Positions 9,350 through 18,298 of a DNA stretch of 39,482 nucleotides are shown piece by piece. The DNA is from Bryobacterales bacterium (GTDB taxonomy: Bacteria; Acidobacteriota; Terriglobia; Bryobacterales; Bryobacteraceae). The first letter of the stretch is position 1; each line of letters opens with the position of its first letter. Made by a program: the position numbers and the translations under genes. Where the stretch lies: NCBI GenBank assembly GCA_009697455.1, contig SHUI01000007.1, forward strand, positions 1 through 39,482. The letters run 5' to 3'. Below the pieces are notes generated by a model, which was not told the origin of the DNA, searched no databases, and was given only the letters and a program-made list of their open reading frames with translations.

Positions 9350-10201
9350 TCAGGAACCGGTTAAGGCCGGGTTGGTAGACTCGGGAGCCTGCGAATCCGT
9401 ATTCCCTGGGGAGACCGGCGTGGAGACCGCGGGATTCAGCTCACTGCTCATGGAAGAGATGGGCCCATCTCTACCCTCTACCGCGTACGGCTTCTTGGCC
9501 GCCCTCAAGTGCGCAGCCATAGCGTCCAGGTGAACTTCCATCGCCTCACGCGCCTTGGCCGGATTACGTTTGGCCACCGCAATAAAAATAGCCCTGTGCT
9601 GCCTGAGCGCCTCTTCGGCAACGAACGCGTGCTGCCCAAGGGACGTGCGCACCCATTGCTGCATCAAATTCCTAATCAGATGAAGTGAGTTTAATAGAAT
9701 CCGGTTATGGCCTGCCTGTCCCAGCGCAAGGTGAAATGCAATGTCAGCTTCCAGAAATTCGTCCGAATTCCCGAGCGACGTTTCCATCGTATCCAGATGA
9801 ACGCCGATTTGTTTAAGGTCCTCCGGTGTCGACCGCACGGAAGCAAGTCCAGCCAGTTCCACTTCGATCAGCTTCCGCGCTTCAATAAGCTCATCAGCTT
9901 CGGTAACACCACTTCCGGCGATCGCCCACAAGAGCGGATGAGACAAAAAATCCGAGCGTGGGCAAATGAAGGTTCCTTCCCCCACTCGCATTTCGATCAT
10001 GCCCAGGATCTCCAGCGCTTTCATCGCTTCCCGGAGTGACGACCGCCCAACTCCAAGCTTTTGGCAAAGCTCCCGCTCTGGCGGAATTCGGTCTCCTTCC
10101 GCCCAATCGCCGTTGACCACGTGGTCTATCATCTTTCGACAAATGTCCGTGGTGAGGTTGCTGCGCGGCACCGCTTTCAGAAAATCTTCAGGCACGCACA
10201 C
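9350..10201 (-). CDS. FadR/GntR-family transcriptional regulator (FCD type)
   Basis: This regulator has an N-terminal winged helix (DRIPPERELCQKLGVGRSSL followed by REAMKALEILGMIEMRVGEGTFI) and an all-helical FCD effector domain (ELIEARKLIEVELAGLAS, then a DIAFHLALGQAGHN segment with its metal-binding His). The start is uncertain. An ATG at 10267 would add a 22-residue Arg-rich extension unlike the family; the GTG at 10201 gives a normal N-terminus and is preferred. The last 45 or so residues form an unusual Ser/Pro/Thr-rich tail. FCD regulators are usually repressors released by organic acids. The bicupin/dehydrogenase genes and the receptor with TTGGTCTGAT half-sites upstream are plausible targets. 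Confidence 0.9.
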   Translation of the reverse strand: MCVPEDFLKAVPRSNLTTDICRKMIDHVVNGDWAEGDRIPPERELCQKLGVGRSSLREAMKALEILGMIEMRVGEGTFICPRSDFLSHPLLWAIAGSGVTEADELIEARKLIEVELAGLASVRSTPEDLKQIGVHLDTMETSLGNSDEFLEADIAFHLALGQAGHNRILLNSLHLIRNLMQQWVRTSLGQHAFVAEEALRQHRAIFIAVAKRNPAKAREAMEVHLDAMAAHLRAAKKPYAVEGRDGPISSMSSELNPAVSTPVSPGNTDSQAPESTNPALTGS

Positions 10202-10354
10202 ATTGTACCCGAAGGTGTGGTCCGGACGATGCCGGCGGGAATCAAACCTTCGGGGAACGGAAGGCAAGTACCAAGCGGCGATCCGCCGCCCGCCCCGGTT
10301 TCCAGAAATCGGGGAGCGGTTGCGGCCCGCGGATTGGTCCGGCGCGGAAGCTGG

Positions 10355-12370
10355 CTACCAGACGCGGCACGCGTTCTCGCGCACCATCGGCTGCCCTACC
10401 TTGCACCCAAATGCCTGCTGAAATTCCGGCATGTTGGAAACGACGCCGTTCACGCGGAACCGGGCATCGGAGTGCGAATCCGTCTGTGCGCGCAGCCTCA
10501 GCGCTTCATCGGTCGAGTTCTTGCACCAGATCTGTCCCCACCCGAGAAAAATCCGTTGCTCGGGCGTAAAGCCGTCGATCTTCGGAGCGGTTTTGCCCGC
10601 GAGCGAATCCATCAATGCCATGTAGGCGATCCGTAAGCCGCCGTTGTCCGCGGTATTCTCGCCGAGCGTGAGCTTTCCGTTCAACTTCACGCCTTCAAGC
10701 ACGGAGTATCCGGCGTATTGATCCGAGATGCAGGAGGCGCGCTTCTCGAACTCCTTGGCGTCCTGTTCGGTCCACCAATCCGCCAGGTTCCCCCTGGGGT
10801 CGAATTTGCGACCTTGATCGTCAAAGCCGTGAGTGAGCTCGTGCCCGATCACGGCGCCGATGCCGCCGAAATTTACCGCGTCGTCCAGTTTGTTGTCATA
10901 AAAAGGAGGTTGCAGTATCCCCGCGGGGAAATTGATGTTGTTCATCTGCGCGTCGTAATAGGCGTTCACGGTTGGAGGCGTCATGAACCATTCCATGGGA
11001 TCGATGGGCCTGCCTATCTTCGCGAGTTGCCGTTCAAACTCGAAGCGGCTGGCCCGCGCGGAGTTGCCGAGAGCGTCGCCACTGGTTATCGTGACGGGCG
11101 AATAATCACGCCATTTCTCCGGATAGCCGATCTTGTTCGCGATGGTGTGCAGCTTTTCAAGGGCCTTTTTCTTCGTATCCGGAGTCATCCAGGGCAAGTC
11201 TCGAATATCGCGCTCAAGCGCCGTCTCAAGCGCGTGGACCATCTTCAAGGTACGATCCTTCCCTTCCTTTCCGAAAGTCCGCTCGACGTACTTCCGGCCG
11301 AGCGCTTCGCCGAGTTCGTTGTCCGTGAGATCGGTGCATCGTTTCCAACGCGGGCGCAGTTCCTTCGCCCCGGTCAGCGTCTTGCCGTAGAACTTGAAGT
11401 TCTCGTACACGAATCCGCTCGGCATCAGCGGCGCGGAGTTATGCAGCAGGTGCCACGTGAAGTAAGTTTGCCAATCCGCCACGGGGCGCGAAGCGATGAG
11501 CGTTTCCATGGCCTTCATGTAGGCGGGGACCGCGACATTGAGCGTCTTCATGGATCCTGCGCCGACGGCGGTAAGGTACCTGGCCCAGCCGAAGGACGGA
11601 CTCAGCTTGATTAGCTCCTCGCGGCTCATGACGTGATCGAGATTGGCCGGATCGCGCCGCGAAACGCGGTCAAGCGCTCCCTTGGCGAGCGCGGTTTCCA
11701 TCTCCATGACGACGGCCGCCCTCGACTGCGCCGTCTCCGGCGCGTCGCCCGCAAGTTCGAACATCTTCCGGACATGCTCCACGTACTGTTTGCGCGTGTC
11801 CACCGATTTCGCGTCTTCCTTGAAGTAGTAGTCGCGGTCGGGAAGTCCGAGCCCGCCCTGATCGGCTTGGGCGATCACCTTGCTTGCGTCCTTGAAGTCC
11901 TGGCCGGAACTGAAGTTGAAGAGAACGTTCACGCCCATCGCGTGAAGACCGGCAAGGACCGCGGCGATGCCTGCCCTATCCTTGATGGCTCGGATGCGAT
12001 CGAGGTCCGGTTTGAGCGCGGCAGTCCCTTTGGTCTCTATCGTGCCCTCGTCCATGCAGGAAGCGTAGTGGTCCCCGATCTTCTGCGCGACCGGATCGCG
12101 CTTCGCCGCGCCGGATGCGGACGCTTCTTCCAGGATCGCGCGCAGAATCTCCCGATTGCGCTCGGCTAATTCGTCGAAGCGGCCCCATGTGGACCGGTCA
12201 GCGGGCACCGGGTTATTCTTAAGCCACGTTCCGCAGGAGTACTGATAGAAGTCCGTGCACGCATCGACCTTAAGGTCCATCGCGGCCGGATCGAACCCCG
12301 GTGTGGCCTTCGGTGCCACCTGCGCGGAAGAAACAAGTGTAACTGCAATAATGAGAATGGCCGAACGCAC
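10355..12370 (-). CDS. M13-family zinc metallopeptidase (PepO/neprilysin-like)
   Basis: A 671-residue secreted zinc endopeptidase of M13 size. A short signal peptide (MRSAILIIAVTLVSSAQ) is followed by the N-terminal M13 domain (ACTDFYQYSCGTWLKNNPVP) and the catalytic domain. Zinc ligands are H510 and H514 with catalytic E511 (GHELTHGFDDQG) and E571 (ENTADNGG). The substrate-binding NAYYD motif is at 469-473. The protein ends in the family-typical CRVW. It probably degrades short peptides in the periplasm or outside the cell. Bacteroidetes, Acidobacteria and lactic acid bacteria carry similar enzymes. It is transcribed alone, divergent from the anti-sigma gene. Confidence 0.97.
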   Translation of the reverse strand: MRSAILIIAVTLVSSAQVAPKATPGFDPAAMDLKVDACTDFYQYSCGTWLKNNPVPADRSTWGRFDELAERNREILRAILEEASASGAAKRDPVAQKIGDHYASCMDEGTIETKGTAALKPDLDRIRAIKDRAGIAAVLAGLHAMGVNVLFNFSSGQDFKDASKVIAQADQGGLGLPDRDYYFKEDAKSVDTRKQYVEHVRKMFELAGDAPETAQSRAAVVMEMETALAKGALDRVSRRDPANLDHVMSREELIKLSPSFGWARYLTAVGAGSMKTLNVAVPAYMKAMETLIASRPVADWQTYFTWHLLHNSAPLMPSGFVYENFKFYGKTLTGAKELRPRWKRCTDLTDNELGEALGRKYVERTFGKEGKDRTLKMVHALETALERDIRDLPWMTPDTKKKALEKLHTIANKIGYPEKWRDYSPVTITSGDALGNSARASRFEFERQLAKIGRPIDPMEWFMTPPTVNAYYDAQMNNINFPAGILQPPFYDNKLDDAVNFGGIGAVIGHELTHGFDDQGRKFDPRGNLADWWTEQDAKEFEKRASCISDQYAGYSVLEGVKLNGKLTLGENTADNGGLRIAYMALMDSLAGKTAPKIDGFTPEQRIFLGWGQIWCKNSTDEALRLRAQTDSHSDARFRVNGVVSNMPEFQQAFGCKVGQPMVRENACRVW

Positions 12371-12458
12371 GGATGTACCCCTTTCCCATTCTAAATCGAA
12401 CGAACGCCGAGCGCATCCAAATTTGCCGCAGGCTCGTATTCATAGGTGAGACCGTTTG

Positions 12459-13595
12459 ATGCGTTGCGATCGTCTGCCCATTGAAGTCTATGGCTTATCC
12501 GCCCTCGGAATTCTCGATGGGGCGGAGGGGGAGGAGTTGCGGACGCACCTCGACCAGGGCTGTGAAACGTGTAGAGAGGAATTGAACCGGAGCCTTCAAC
12601 TGTGGTATTGCTTCGGCTCCGCGGTGCCCCTGGTGGAGCCGCCCGCGGCGTTGAGGGCGCGGATACTTCAGAGCATTCGCCCTTCGAACGTAGTCATGTT
12701 CCCTAAACGGGTGCAATGGACGGCGGCAATCGGTGTTGCCGCGGGACTTCTGTTGGCTGCGGCATTGGGTTGGATCGGAGGACAGCGGTCGATGGTATCG
12801 GACAGGCCGCTTCCCGTCGATCAGGCGCGGGTAGTGCCGCCCGTCGTGCGACCTCAGCAGACGCCGGCGCCGGTTTCGCCTCCCGCGGCTCCTACGGTCG
12901 CGGCAGCACCGGCTGCGGGGGTCCGGACCGTCATTCAGGTTGTCCGCGATCCCGAACTCGAACAGGCACTGGCGCGGGCCAATGCGGAGGTGCGGGCCGC
13001 GGCGAACGCTCTTGCCGGCGAGCGCGAGGTAGTGGCCCGGCTTGAAGGGGAGTTGAGCCAACAGCGCACCCAACTTGCGGCGGCGGACCGCGCGCGGCAG
13101 GAAGCGGAGACGCGGCTAAAGCCGGCGGCGAATGCGCAACAGCAACTGGCCGCGGAGAGGTCTCGCATTCGGGATCTCGACCTCGAGGTGGCGCAACTGA
13201 AAGCGGCCTTGAGCGTTCAGCAGCGCAAGCTTGAGCAGAACATACAACTCGCGAACATGATGGTATCGCCTGGCGTCCGCTTCCTGAAGGTCCGCGCCAC
13301 GGGGAAGGGCGGCAGTGCGGGCCACGCCTTTATCGCGGATGGGCGCAAGGTTGTCTTCTTCGCCTCGCAGCTTCCCGCGCCCCGGCCAGGAAAGACGTAC
13401 CAGCTCTGGCTGATTCGTTCGCGCGCGCCTGCAATCGTGAGCGGCGGCACCTTCGCCCCCGATGCAGGGCAGAGCGCTGTCGTTCAGTTCGATGACGCGG
13501 CGCTGGCTTCGGACATTACGGCCGTCGCGGTTACCGATGAGCCGATGGGCGGAAGCGCCAAGCCGACGGGGCAGAAGGTGTTGATCGGTTCGTAG
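12459..13595 (+). CDS. RskA-like anti-sigma factor with a long linker and no adjacent sigma gene
   Basis: The start is the ATG at 12459, preceded by AGGTGAG at suitable spacing; a TTG at 12456 would add one residue. The 378-residue protein has an N-terminal cytoplasmic zinc-finger-like segment (HLDQGCETC, an HX4CX2C variant of the usual HX3CX2C anti-sigma motif), one transmembrane helix (VQWTAAIGVAAGLLLAAALG), a Pro/Ala-rich linker, a predicted coiled coil of about 100 residues rich in Ala/Glu/Gln/Arg, and a C-terminal RskA domain (KTYQLWLIRS ... ITAVAVTDEPMGGS). RskA-type proteins hold an ECF sigma factor at the membrane. No sigma factor gene is adjacent: the neighbours are a peptidase and a xylanase on the other strand. 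Its partner must lie elsewhere or it has another role. Confidence 0.85.
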   Translation: MRCDRLPIEVYGLSALGILDGAEGEELRTHLDQGCETCREELNRSLQLWYCFGSAVPLVEPPAALRARILQSIRPSNVVMFPKRVQWTAAIGVAAGLLLAAALGWIGGQRSMVSDRPLPVDQARVVPPVVRPQQTPAPVSPPAAPTVAAAPAAGVRTVIQVVRDPELEQALARANAEVRAAANALAGEREVVARLEGELSQQRTQLAAADRARQEAETRLKPAANAQQQLAAERSRIRDLDLEVAQLKAALSVQQRKLEQNIQLANMMVSPGVRFLKVRATGKGGSAGHAFIADGRKVVFFASQLPAPRPGKTYQLWLIRSRAPAIVSGGTFAPDAGQSAVVQFDDAALASDITAVAVTDEPMGGSAKPTGQKVLIGS

Positions 13596-13655
13596 GACAA
13601 AGTGGGGCTGACGATCGCCTTTTTGCCGGCTGCCCTGCCGCGCGCAGCGCATGCC

Positions 13656-15407
13656 CTACAGCACAACTTGAACGGCCGTGCCCTCTTTGACAAGTGTGGC
13701 AGGCAACGTCACGGTCTTTCCACCAGTGGAAATTTCAACCTCGTAGCCGCCGAGAAATCCGCGCACCGAATAGATCCCGTCGTCAGCCGTGACCCCGGCT
13801 TCCCGCGTCCACCATTTTCCGTAAACCATCTCGCGCCAGACGTCGTGGTTGGGCTTCGACGTCCAGTCCCGCCGGATCATCGCGCCGCGCGGGAGCCAGT
13901 GTTGGCCTTCCCAGAAACCCCACATCAGGAAGTTGGTAACGCTTGGATGACTGAAAGCTGTAATCAGAAGATCTCGCGTGAACTGGGCCTGGAGTTCTTC
14001 GTCGCTGCTGTTGAAGTCGAACTCCGTGATCTCGATCTCCTTCTTGAACGCCGCGAAACGGTCGAGAATACGGAGCATGGTCTCCGGCGCGGTCGGCGAA
14101 CTGAAATGGCCCTGCATTCCGATGCCGTCCACGGGCGCGTTCTTGCTCTCAAGGAAGCGGATGATGTCGAAATATCCGTTGCGATGGAGGAGGTTGGCGC
14201 CGTTGGCGCTCAGGATATTGTAGTCGTTAATGAACAGCTTGACGCCGGGGTCGTAATTGCGAGCAGTCTGAAACCAGAGAACCATGTCGTCGTCGCCCAG
14301 GATCTTCTGAAGGTCTCGGTTGGTGTAAGCCTCGTTGATCACATCCCAGTCCATGAGTGTTCCGCGGTTCGCGGCCACCGCGTCCTGAATGTGGTCGAGC
14401 ACGCGTTTTCGGAGAGCAGCCACGTCGCTCTGGAGCGCCGGGAGATCGCGTGGAAGGTGCTGCCAGTTCGGCCACACGAGGTTATGGCCGCGGATTTTTT
14501 GGATACCGTTGGCGCGTAACCACTCGACGGCGCGAAGGGCGCGGGCGCGGTTGGCCTCCCATCCCGGCCATTTCAAGTCGTTTTCGAGCACGACGCAGTT
14601 GAAGTTTTCGAGAATGAACTGCCGGTACTTGTCGCTGTCGGCATTGACGGCGAGCAGCTTCGTGCCATCGACGGCGGTGCCCCAGCCGAAGGCGTGGCCG
14701 GTCATCTTCACACGGACAACGGCGCCAGAGACGGGATTGCCGTCGGAGTCCTTGACGGAGACCGAGAGATCTCCTTTGCGGATTTTATCGATGCGCTCCG
14801 AGGCGGCCGCCCGCCAGGGAGCGTCGGGGGCCACGCCGTCATAGAGGGCATCGAGTCCAAGCTCGGAACCCTTCACGCCCTGTCCGAAGTTCTCGAAAGA
14901 AATTCCACCGATTTCCGCCACCTGGACTTGTTGGCTTATCCAGAAATCGATCATGTAGCCGCCCGGATTGTAGTCTTCGGACATGCGGAAGACGAAGCGA
15001 ACGCGCTTCCATTCCGCGCCTGCGATGAATGGGACATTCGCCGACTTCGTGTAAGGCGATACGGTCTGCTCCACATTCAGGAGAACGGCGCATTCTCCAT
15101 CAGCGGGCTCGACGCAGCGGACGTGGAACGTGGCAAGAATAGTATCGTCTTTCCGCGTAGGCGCGTTTCCGGCGGCGCGGATACGGAGGTCCCACGAGTT
15201 GACCGGGACCGCGGACGTGGAGAGGCGAAGAGCTTCGGTGAAGCTCTGACCCTCGGCGGGGACGCGCACAGCGGAACCACGGCCGAGTCCGGCCTGGCTG
15301 AGCCGGAACACGCTCATGGGATCGCCGTTGAGAAGGTTGACGGGCTGATCGCGAGTCTGCGCGCTTGCGGATAGGACCGTACAGGCGAGCAGGAAGGAAA
15401 GGCGCAT
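13656..15407 (-). CDS. GH10 endo-1,4-beta-xylanase with N-terminal carbohydrate-binding-like domain
   Basis: A 583-residue secreted glycoside hydrolase. A signal peptide (MRLSFLLACTVLSASAQ) precedes a beta-sandwich region resembling CBM4/9-type modules (about residues 25-195) and a GH10 barrel. GH10 signatures are GHNLVWPNWQ (308-317), the acid/base E359 in WDVINEAYTN, and the nucleophile E462 in EIEITEFDF. The barrel ends with the LMWGFWEGQHW segment typical of GH10, then a short beta-rich C-terminus with GGKTVTLPATL. It should cleave beta-1,4-xylan or related glycans outside the cytoplasm. It is flanked by oppositely oriented or distant genes and has no sugar-transport partner next to it. 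Confidence 0.96.
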   Translation of the reverse strand: MRLSFLLACTVLSASAQTRDQPVNLLNGDPMSVFRLSQAGLGRGSAVRVPAEGQSFTEALRLSTSAVPVNSWDLRIRAAGNAPTRKDDTILATFHVRCVEPADGECAVLLNVEQTVSPYTKSANVPFIAGAEWKRVRFVFRMSEDYNPGGYMIDFWISQQVQVAEIGGISFENFGQGVKGSELGLDALYDGVAPDAPWRAAASERIDKIRKGDLSVSVKDSDGNPVSGAVVRVKMTGHAFGWGTAVDGTKLLAVNADSDKYRQFILENFNCVVLENDLKWPGWEANRARALRAVEWLRANGIQKIRGHNLVWPNWQHLPRDLPALQSDVAALRKRVLDHIQDAVAANRGTLMDWDVINEAYTNRDLQKILGDDDMVLWFQTARNYDPGVKLFINDYNILSANGANLLHRNGYFDIIRFLESKNAPVDGIGMQGHFSSPTAPETMLRILDRFAAFKKEIEITEFDFNSSDEELQAQFTRDLLITAFSHPSVTNFLMWGFWEGQHWLPRGAMIRRDWTSKPNHDVWREMVYGKWWTREAGVTADDGIYSVRGFLGGYEVEISTGGKTVTLPATLVKEGTAVQVVL

Positions 15408-15505
15408 GGCTGGGGGCAGTGTCGTTCTTAGTTTAGCTCAAGTCTGCGATTACAAAAGAGTACAGCACTCAACAACGTTTCCGCGCTTCAAGGCCGGCGC
15501 TTGGC

Positions 15506-15766
15506 TCACCGGGGCTCGGTGCCGCTCAATTCCTCAACCAGCGCATCGGCCACTTCCTTCGCACTGCCTTCCCGTTCCTGCCTGGGCGTCCACCGCCACT
15601 GTTCCAGGTAAGCGTCGGTTCCTGCAAGGCCCTCCTGCATGGCAACGCGGTCAATCTCGATCTGGAACCTCTCAGGCAACTGGCGCGAAACGGGCCGCTT
15701 TCCGGCTTCGTGCACTTTCACCTGAGCGGGAATGTCCTGCCAATAAAGGATTTGATATTGCGCCAT
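15506..15766 (-). CDS. 'Virulence factor' domain protein (PF13769 family), last gene of the corrinoid operon
   Basis: An 86-residue cytoplasmic protein matching the small family labelled Virulence_fact, with the characteristic YQILYWQDIPAQVK opening, LPERFQIEIDRVAM centre and DAYLEQWRW / EREGSAKEVADAL end. The family name is historical and says nothing about virulence here. In other bacteria, relatives occur beside methyl-THF:corrinoid methyltransferase and corrinoid-activator genes, as seen here. The ATG overlaps the TGA of the methyltransferase gene by one base (TGATG), so translation is probably coupled. The biochemical role is unknown; it may be an accessory to methyl transfer. Confidence 0.85.
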   Translation of the reverse strand: MAQYQILYWQDIPAQVKVHEAGKRPVSRQLPERFQIEIDRVAMQEGLAGTDAYLEQWRWTPRQEREGSAKEVADALVEELSGTEPR

Positions 15767-16782
15767 CAGACTGCCGCCAGTTCGCCTTTTCGATACGCCC
15801 GGAGGAAGTTCTTGCAGTTCCGGTCACGGCCGAGAAGCATGTCCTCGGCGAGCTGATACGGACGCGCCTGCTTGTCGAGCGAAAACACGCGCCGTATGTC
15901 CGTCGCCACCGGATCGACGATTCCGCTATCGGCTCCCGCCGAGACGGCGAGGTTTATGAACACGTCGTTGATGACGCGCCGGGAGGGAAGGCCGAACGAC
16001 ACGTTGCTGAGTCCCCCCGTGATGTGGATCTCCGGGCCGTACTTGGCGCGGAGGGTGCGAATCGCATCGAAACAATGGATACCGAACTGGCTGTCCACGG
16101 AAATGGGAAAGACGAGCGGGTCCACGTATAAATCCGATTTCGCGATTCCTCGTTCGAGCGCCGCGTCCACCATGCGTGAAGCGTACCCAACGCGTTCGAT
16201 GTCGTTCTGGGGCATCCCCTTCTCGCCCGCTGCCGTCACTACCACCGGGATGCCTCGGCTAGCCGCGATGTCGAGCGCGCCGATTCTTTCGAGCGACGCG
16301 GAATTCAGCAACGCCCGGCCGCGCGCGGCGTCAAGACCGGCCACGATGGTTTCGAGGTTGGACGAATCGATGGACACTGGAATATCCGTCATCGATTGAA
16401 TCGTTTCGACCAGCCACCGCATGGCGTCGATCTGTTCGGCGGGACGCAGTGACACTTCGTCGACGTTGAGATCGAGGAAATCGGCGCCGGCCGCGGACTG
16501 ACGGCCCACGAGCGCGAGAAGGTACTCCCGTCCTTCGGAACCGCCGGCCATTGCATCGTGAATCGCTATCTTGACGTGCTTGATCCGGCCCTCGTCGTAA
16601 TCTTGCGTGCGTTTGAACGCCTCCGGGATCGGGAGGAATCGCGTTTCGCCGCGGGCTGAAGTGTAGCGGACCGCTTCCTGGCCGTCGGGCGCGATCTCGA
16701 CCAGCTTGCCGGTTCTCAACACCATACGCGTGGTGTGAATATTTTCTCCGATGATGACAAAATCCCCGTCGTCAATTTTCAT
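15766..16782 (-). CDS. Pterin-dependent (methyl-THF:corrinoid) methyltransferase
   Basis: A 338-residue TIM-barrel protein of the dihydropteroate synthase-like pterin-binding superfamily (AcsE/MtvA/MtgA/MtrH relatives). Signatures are the opening GENIHTTR, DFLDLNVDEVS, VSIDSSNLETIVAGL, LLNSASLER, and the family-defining GGLSNVSFGLPSRRVIND. It should move a methyl group between the corrinoid protein encoded upstream and tetrahydrofolate. It starts 12 bp after the activator gene and overlaps the next gene by one base. An insertion of about 40 residues after the first strand (residues about 25-65, containing RFLPIPEAFKRTQDYDEGRI) is larger than in AcsE and resembles proteins from other bacterial corrinoid loci. 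Direction of transfer (methylating or demethylating THF) is inferred from the operon. Confidence 0.93.
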   Translation of the reverse strand: MKIDDGDFVIIGENIHTTRMVLRTGKLVEIAPDGQEAVRYTSARGETRFLPIPEAFKRTQDYDEGRIKHVKIAIHDAMAGGSEGREYLLALVGRQSAAGADFLDLNVDEVSLRPAEQIDAMRWLVETIQSMTDIPVSIDSSNLETIVAGLDAARGRALLNSASLERIGALDIAASRGIPVVVTAAGEKGMPQNDIERVGYASRMVDAALERGIAKSDLYVDPLVFPISVDSQFGIHCFDAIRTLRAKYGPEIHITGGLSNVSFGLPSRRVINDVFINLAVSAGADSGIVDPVATDIRRVFSLDKQARPYQLAEDMLLGRDRNCKNFLRAYRKGELAAV

Positions 16783-16794
16783 AGCGTCCGCTTT

Positions 16795-18291
16795 TCAATC
16801 TCCCGTAGGCATGGGCTTGAACTGGCAACCCTCGACAAACAAATCGAAAAAGTCCGCCTGTGTCTCGAGTTCAACGTGTTCAATTCGCCGCACCAGCGTC
16901 TCTGCCAGCTTCCTCTTGCGTTCGGAGAGCAGCAGTTCCTTCGCGCCCTGCAGGGATGCATTGCCAATTTTCGCGATACGATCTTCCGCAACCGGCGCGA
17001 GAAAGCCGATTTCGATGGCGTTCCGCGCGTTCACGTAGTTGGCGAACCCGCCGGCGAGATAGAGTTTCGAAATGGCGCTGGGCGTCACGCCGAATTTGCG
17101 CATCACGATCGCCTGGCCGCAGAAGTTGGCCGCTTTCGCCTGCGCCAGATTACTGGCGTCCTCGCGCGACAGGGTGATTCCGAAGCCGGGTGCGATCGAG
17201 ACTTCGCGGCGCTTCCTTGAAAACACCCCCATGGGCGTCATCTGTTCGTGGCGTCGCAGTTCAGCCAGGATGTCGATGAGGCCGGAGCCGCAGATTCCGC
17301 GCGGTTCTCCCCCGCCGATTACGCTATATTCAAGGCCGCCATCGACAAGCGCCGCCGATTCGATGGCGCCATCGCCGCCAGGCATGCCGTAGCGAACGAG
17401 GCCCCCTTCAAACGCAGGTCCGGCGGGGCAGGACGCGGCCATCATGCGTTCCGAGTTCCCCACAACCACTTCGGTGTTTGTGCCGACATCGACCAGCATC
17501 ACCGTTTCCCGCTGGGTCTCCATGCCGATCGCGATCAGTGCGGCGGTGGTGTCGGCGCCCACATGACTCGCCACGAGCGGCGGGCTCATGACCCGAGCCT
17601 GCGGGTCGGCCAGGATGCCAAGTCGATGGGCCGGTTCTTCCAGCGTCGTCGTCGCGCGCGCCTCGGTGATGGACTTGTAGGGACGCTGGCCGATCGGCTG
17701 GACGTCTAGCCCGAAGAATAGATCACGCATGGTCGAGTTGCCCGCCACCATGGCTTCGACAATTTCCCTCCGCCCGATGTCAAGGTCGCGGCACAGGTCC
17801 CGGATCTCTCCGTTTACCGCGCCGATGATGGCTTTCTGAAGCTCTCCGCGAAACGGCCCGCCGTCGTAGGAAATGCGATGCATGACGTCGCTCCCGCCGA
17901 AGCGCTGCGGGTTATCGAAGGAACTCTGGTATACGGTGGCTCCCGTTCGCAGGTCGACCAGTTCCATGACGACAGTGGTGGTGCCCAGATCCATCGCGAT
18001 GCCGTAGCCGTTGTGCCTGTCGCACTCGATCGGCCCCGAGGGCACCGAAGTGGTCAGGATTTTCGGCGAGCGGCGAAGCAGAGAGAACGTGACCTCGGAG
18101 GGTTCGCCGAGGAGGAAGGCTTGGCACGCAAGACGATAGTTGCCGCGGAGGAAGGCCTCGTCACCGGTTCTCGCGGAAAGAGATTCGGAGCCGCGCGTAA
18201 CTTCGACAACGCACTCGTGGCAATGCCCGGCGCGGCCGCAGGAAGTCGGCACGCGCAGAGCGAGTTGGTCGGCGCAATCGAAGAGGGTCAT
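16795..18291 (-). CDS. RACE-type reductive activator of corrinoid proteins (2Fe-2S + ASKHA/DUF4445)
   Basis: A 498-residue protein. The N-terminus carries a plant-type 2Fe-2S site, C18-X5-C24-X2-C27-X28-C56 (CGRAGHCHEC ... LACQA), followed by a linker and an ASKHA ATPase domain (AMDLGTTTVVMELVD near 100 and DVGTNTEVVVGN near 270), the DUF4445 architecture. Such proteins use ATP and an electron donor to reduce an inactive Co(II) corrinoid to Co(I). An in-frame TAG directly upstream of the ATG rules out a longer start, so the ferredoxin domain lacks the usual first beta-strand of about 20 residues. The gene follows the 76-aa gene by 7 bp, within the corrinoid operon; the corrinoid protein at 18526-19281 is its evident partner. 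Confidence 0.94.
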   Translation of the reverse strand: MTLFDCADQLALRVPTSCGRAGHCHECVVEVTRGSESLSARTGDEAFLRGNYRLACQAFLLGEPSEVTFSLLRRSPKILTTSVPSGPIECDRHNGYGIAMDLGTTTVVMELVDLRTGATVYQSSFDNPQRFGGSDVMHRISYDGGPFRGELQKAIIGAVNGEIRDLCRDLDIGRREIVEAMVAGNSTMRDLFFGLDVQPIGQRPYKSITEARATTTLEEPAHRLGILADPQARVMSPPLVASHVGADTTAALIAIGMETQRETVMLVDVGTNTEVVVGNSERMMAASCPAGPAFEGGLVRYGMPGGDGAIESAALVDGGLEYSVIGGGEPRGICGSGLIDILAELRRHEQMTPMGVFSRKRREVSIAPGFGITLSREDASNLAQAKAANFCGQAIVMRKFGVTPSAISKLYLAGGFANYVNARNAIEIGFLAPVAEDRIAKIGNASLQGAKELLLSERKRKLAETLVRRIEHVELETQADFFDLFVEGCQFKPMPTGD

Positions 18292-18298
18292 CTACGAT

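Noticed and set aside
10718-11614. Plus-strand frame (298 residues) opposite the M13 peptidase
   Set aside because: Shadow frame; the opposite strand carries the complete catalytic motifs of M13.
13596-13655. Terminator between the anti-sigma and xylanase genes
   Set aside because: The T-run near 13620 lacks a stable stem immediately before it on either strand.
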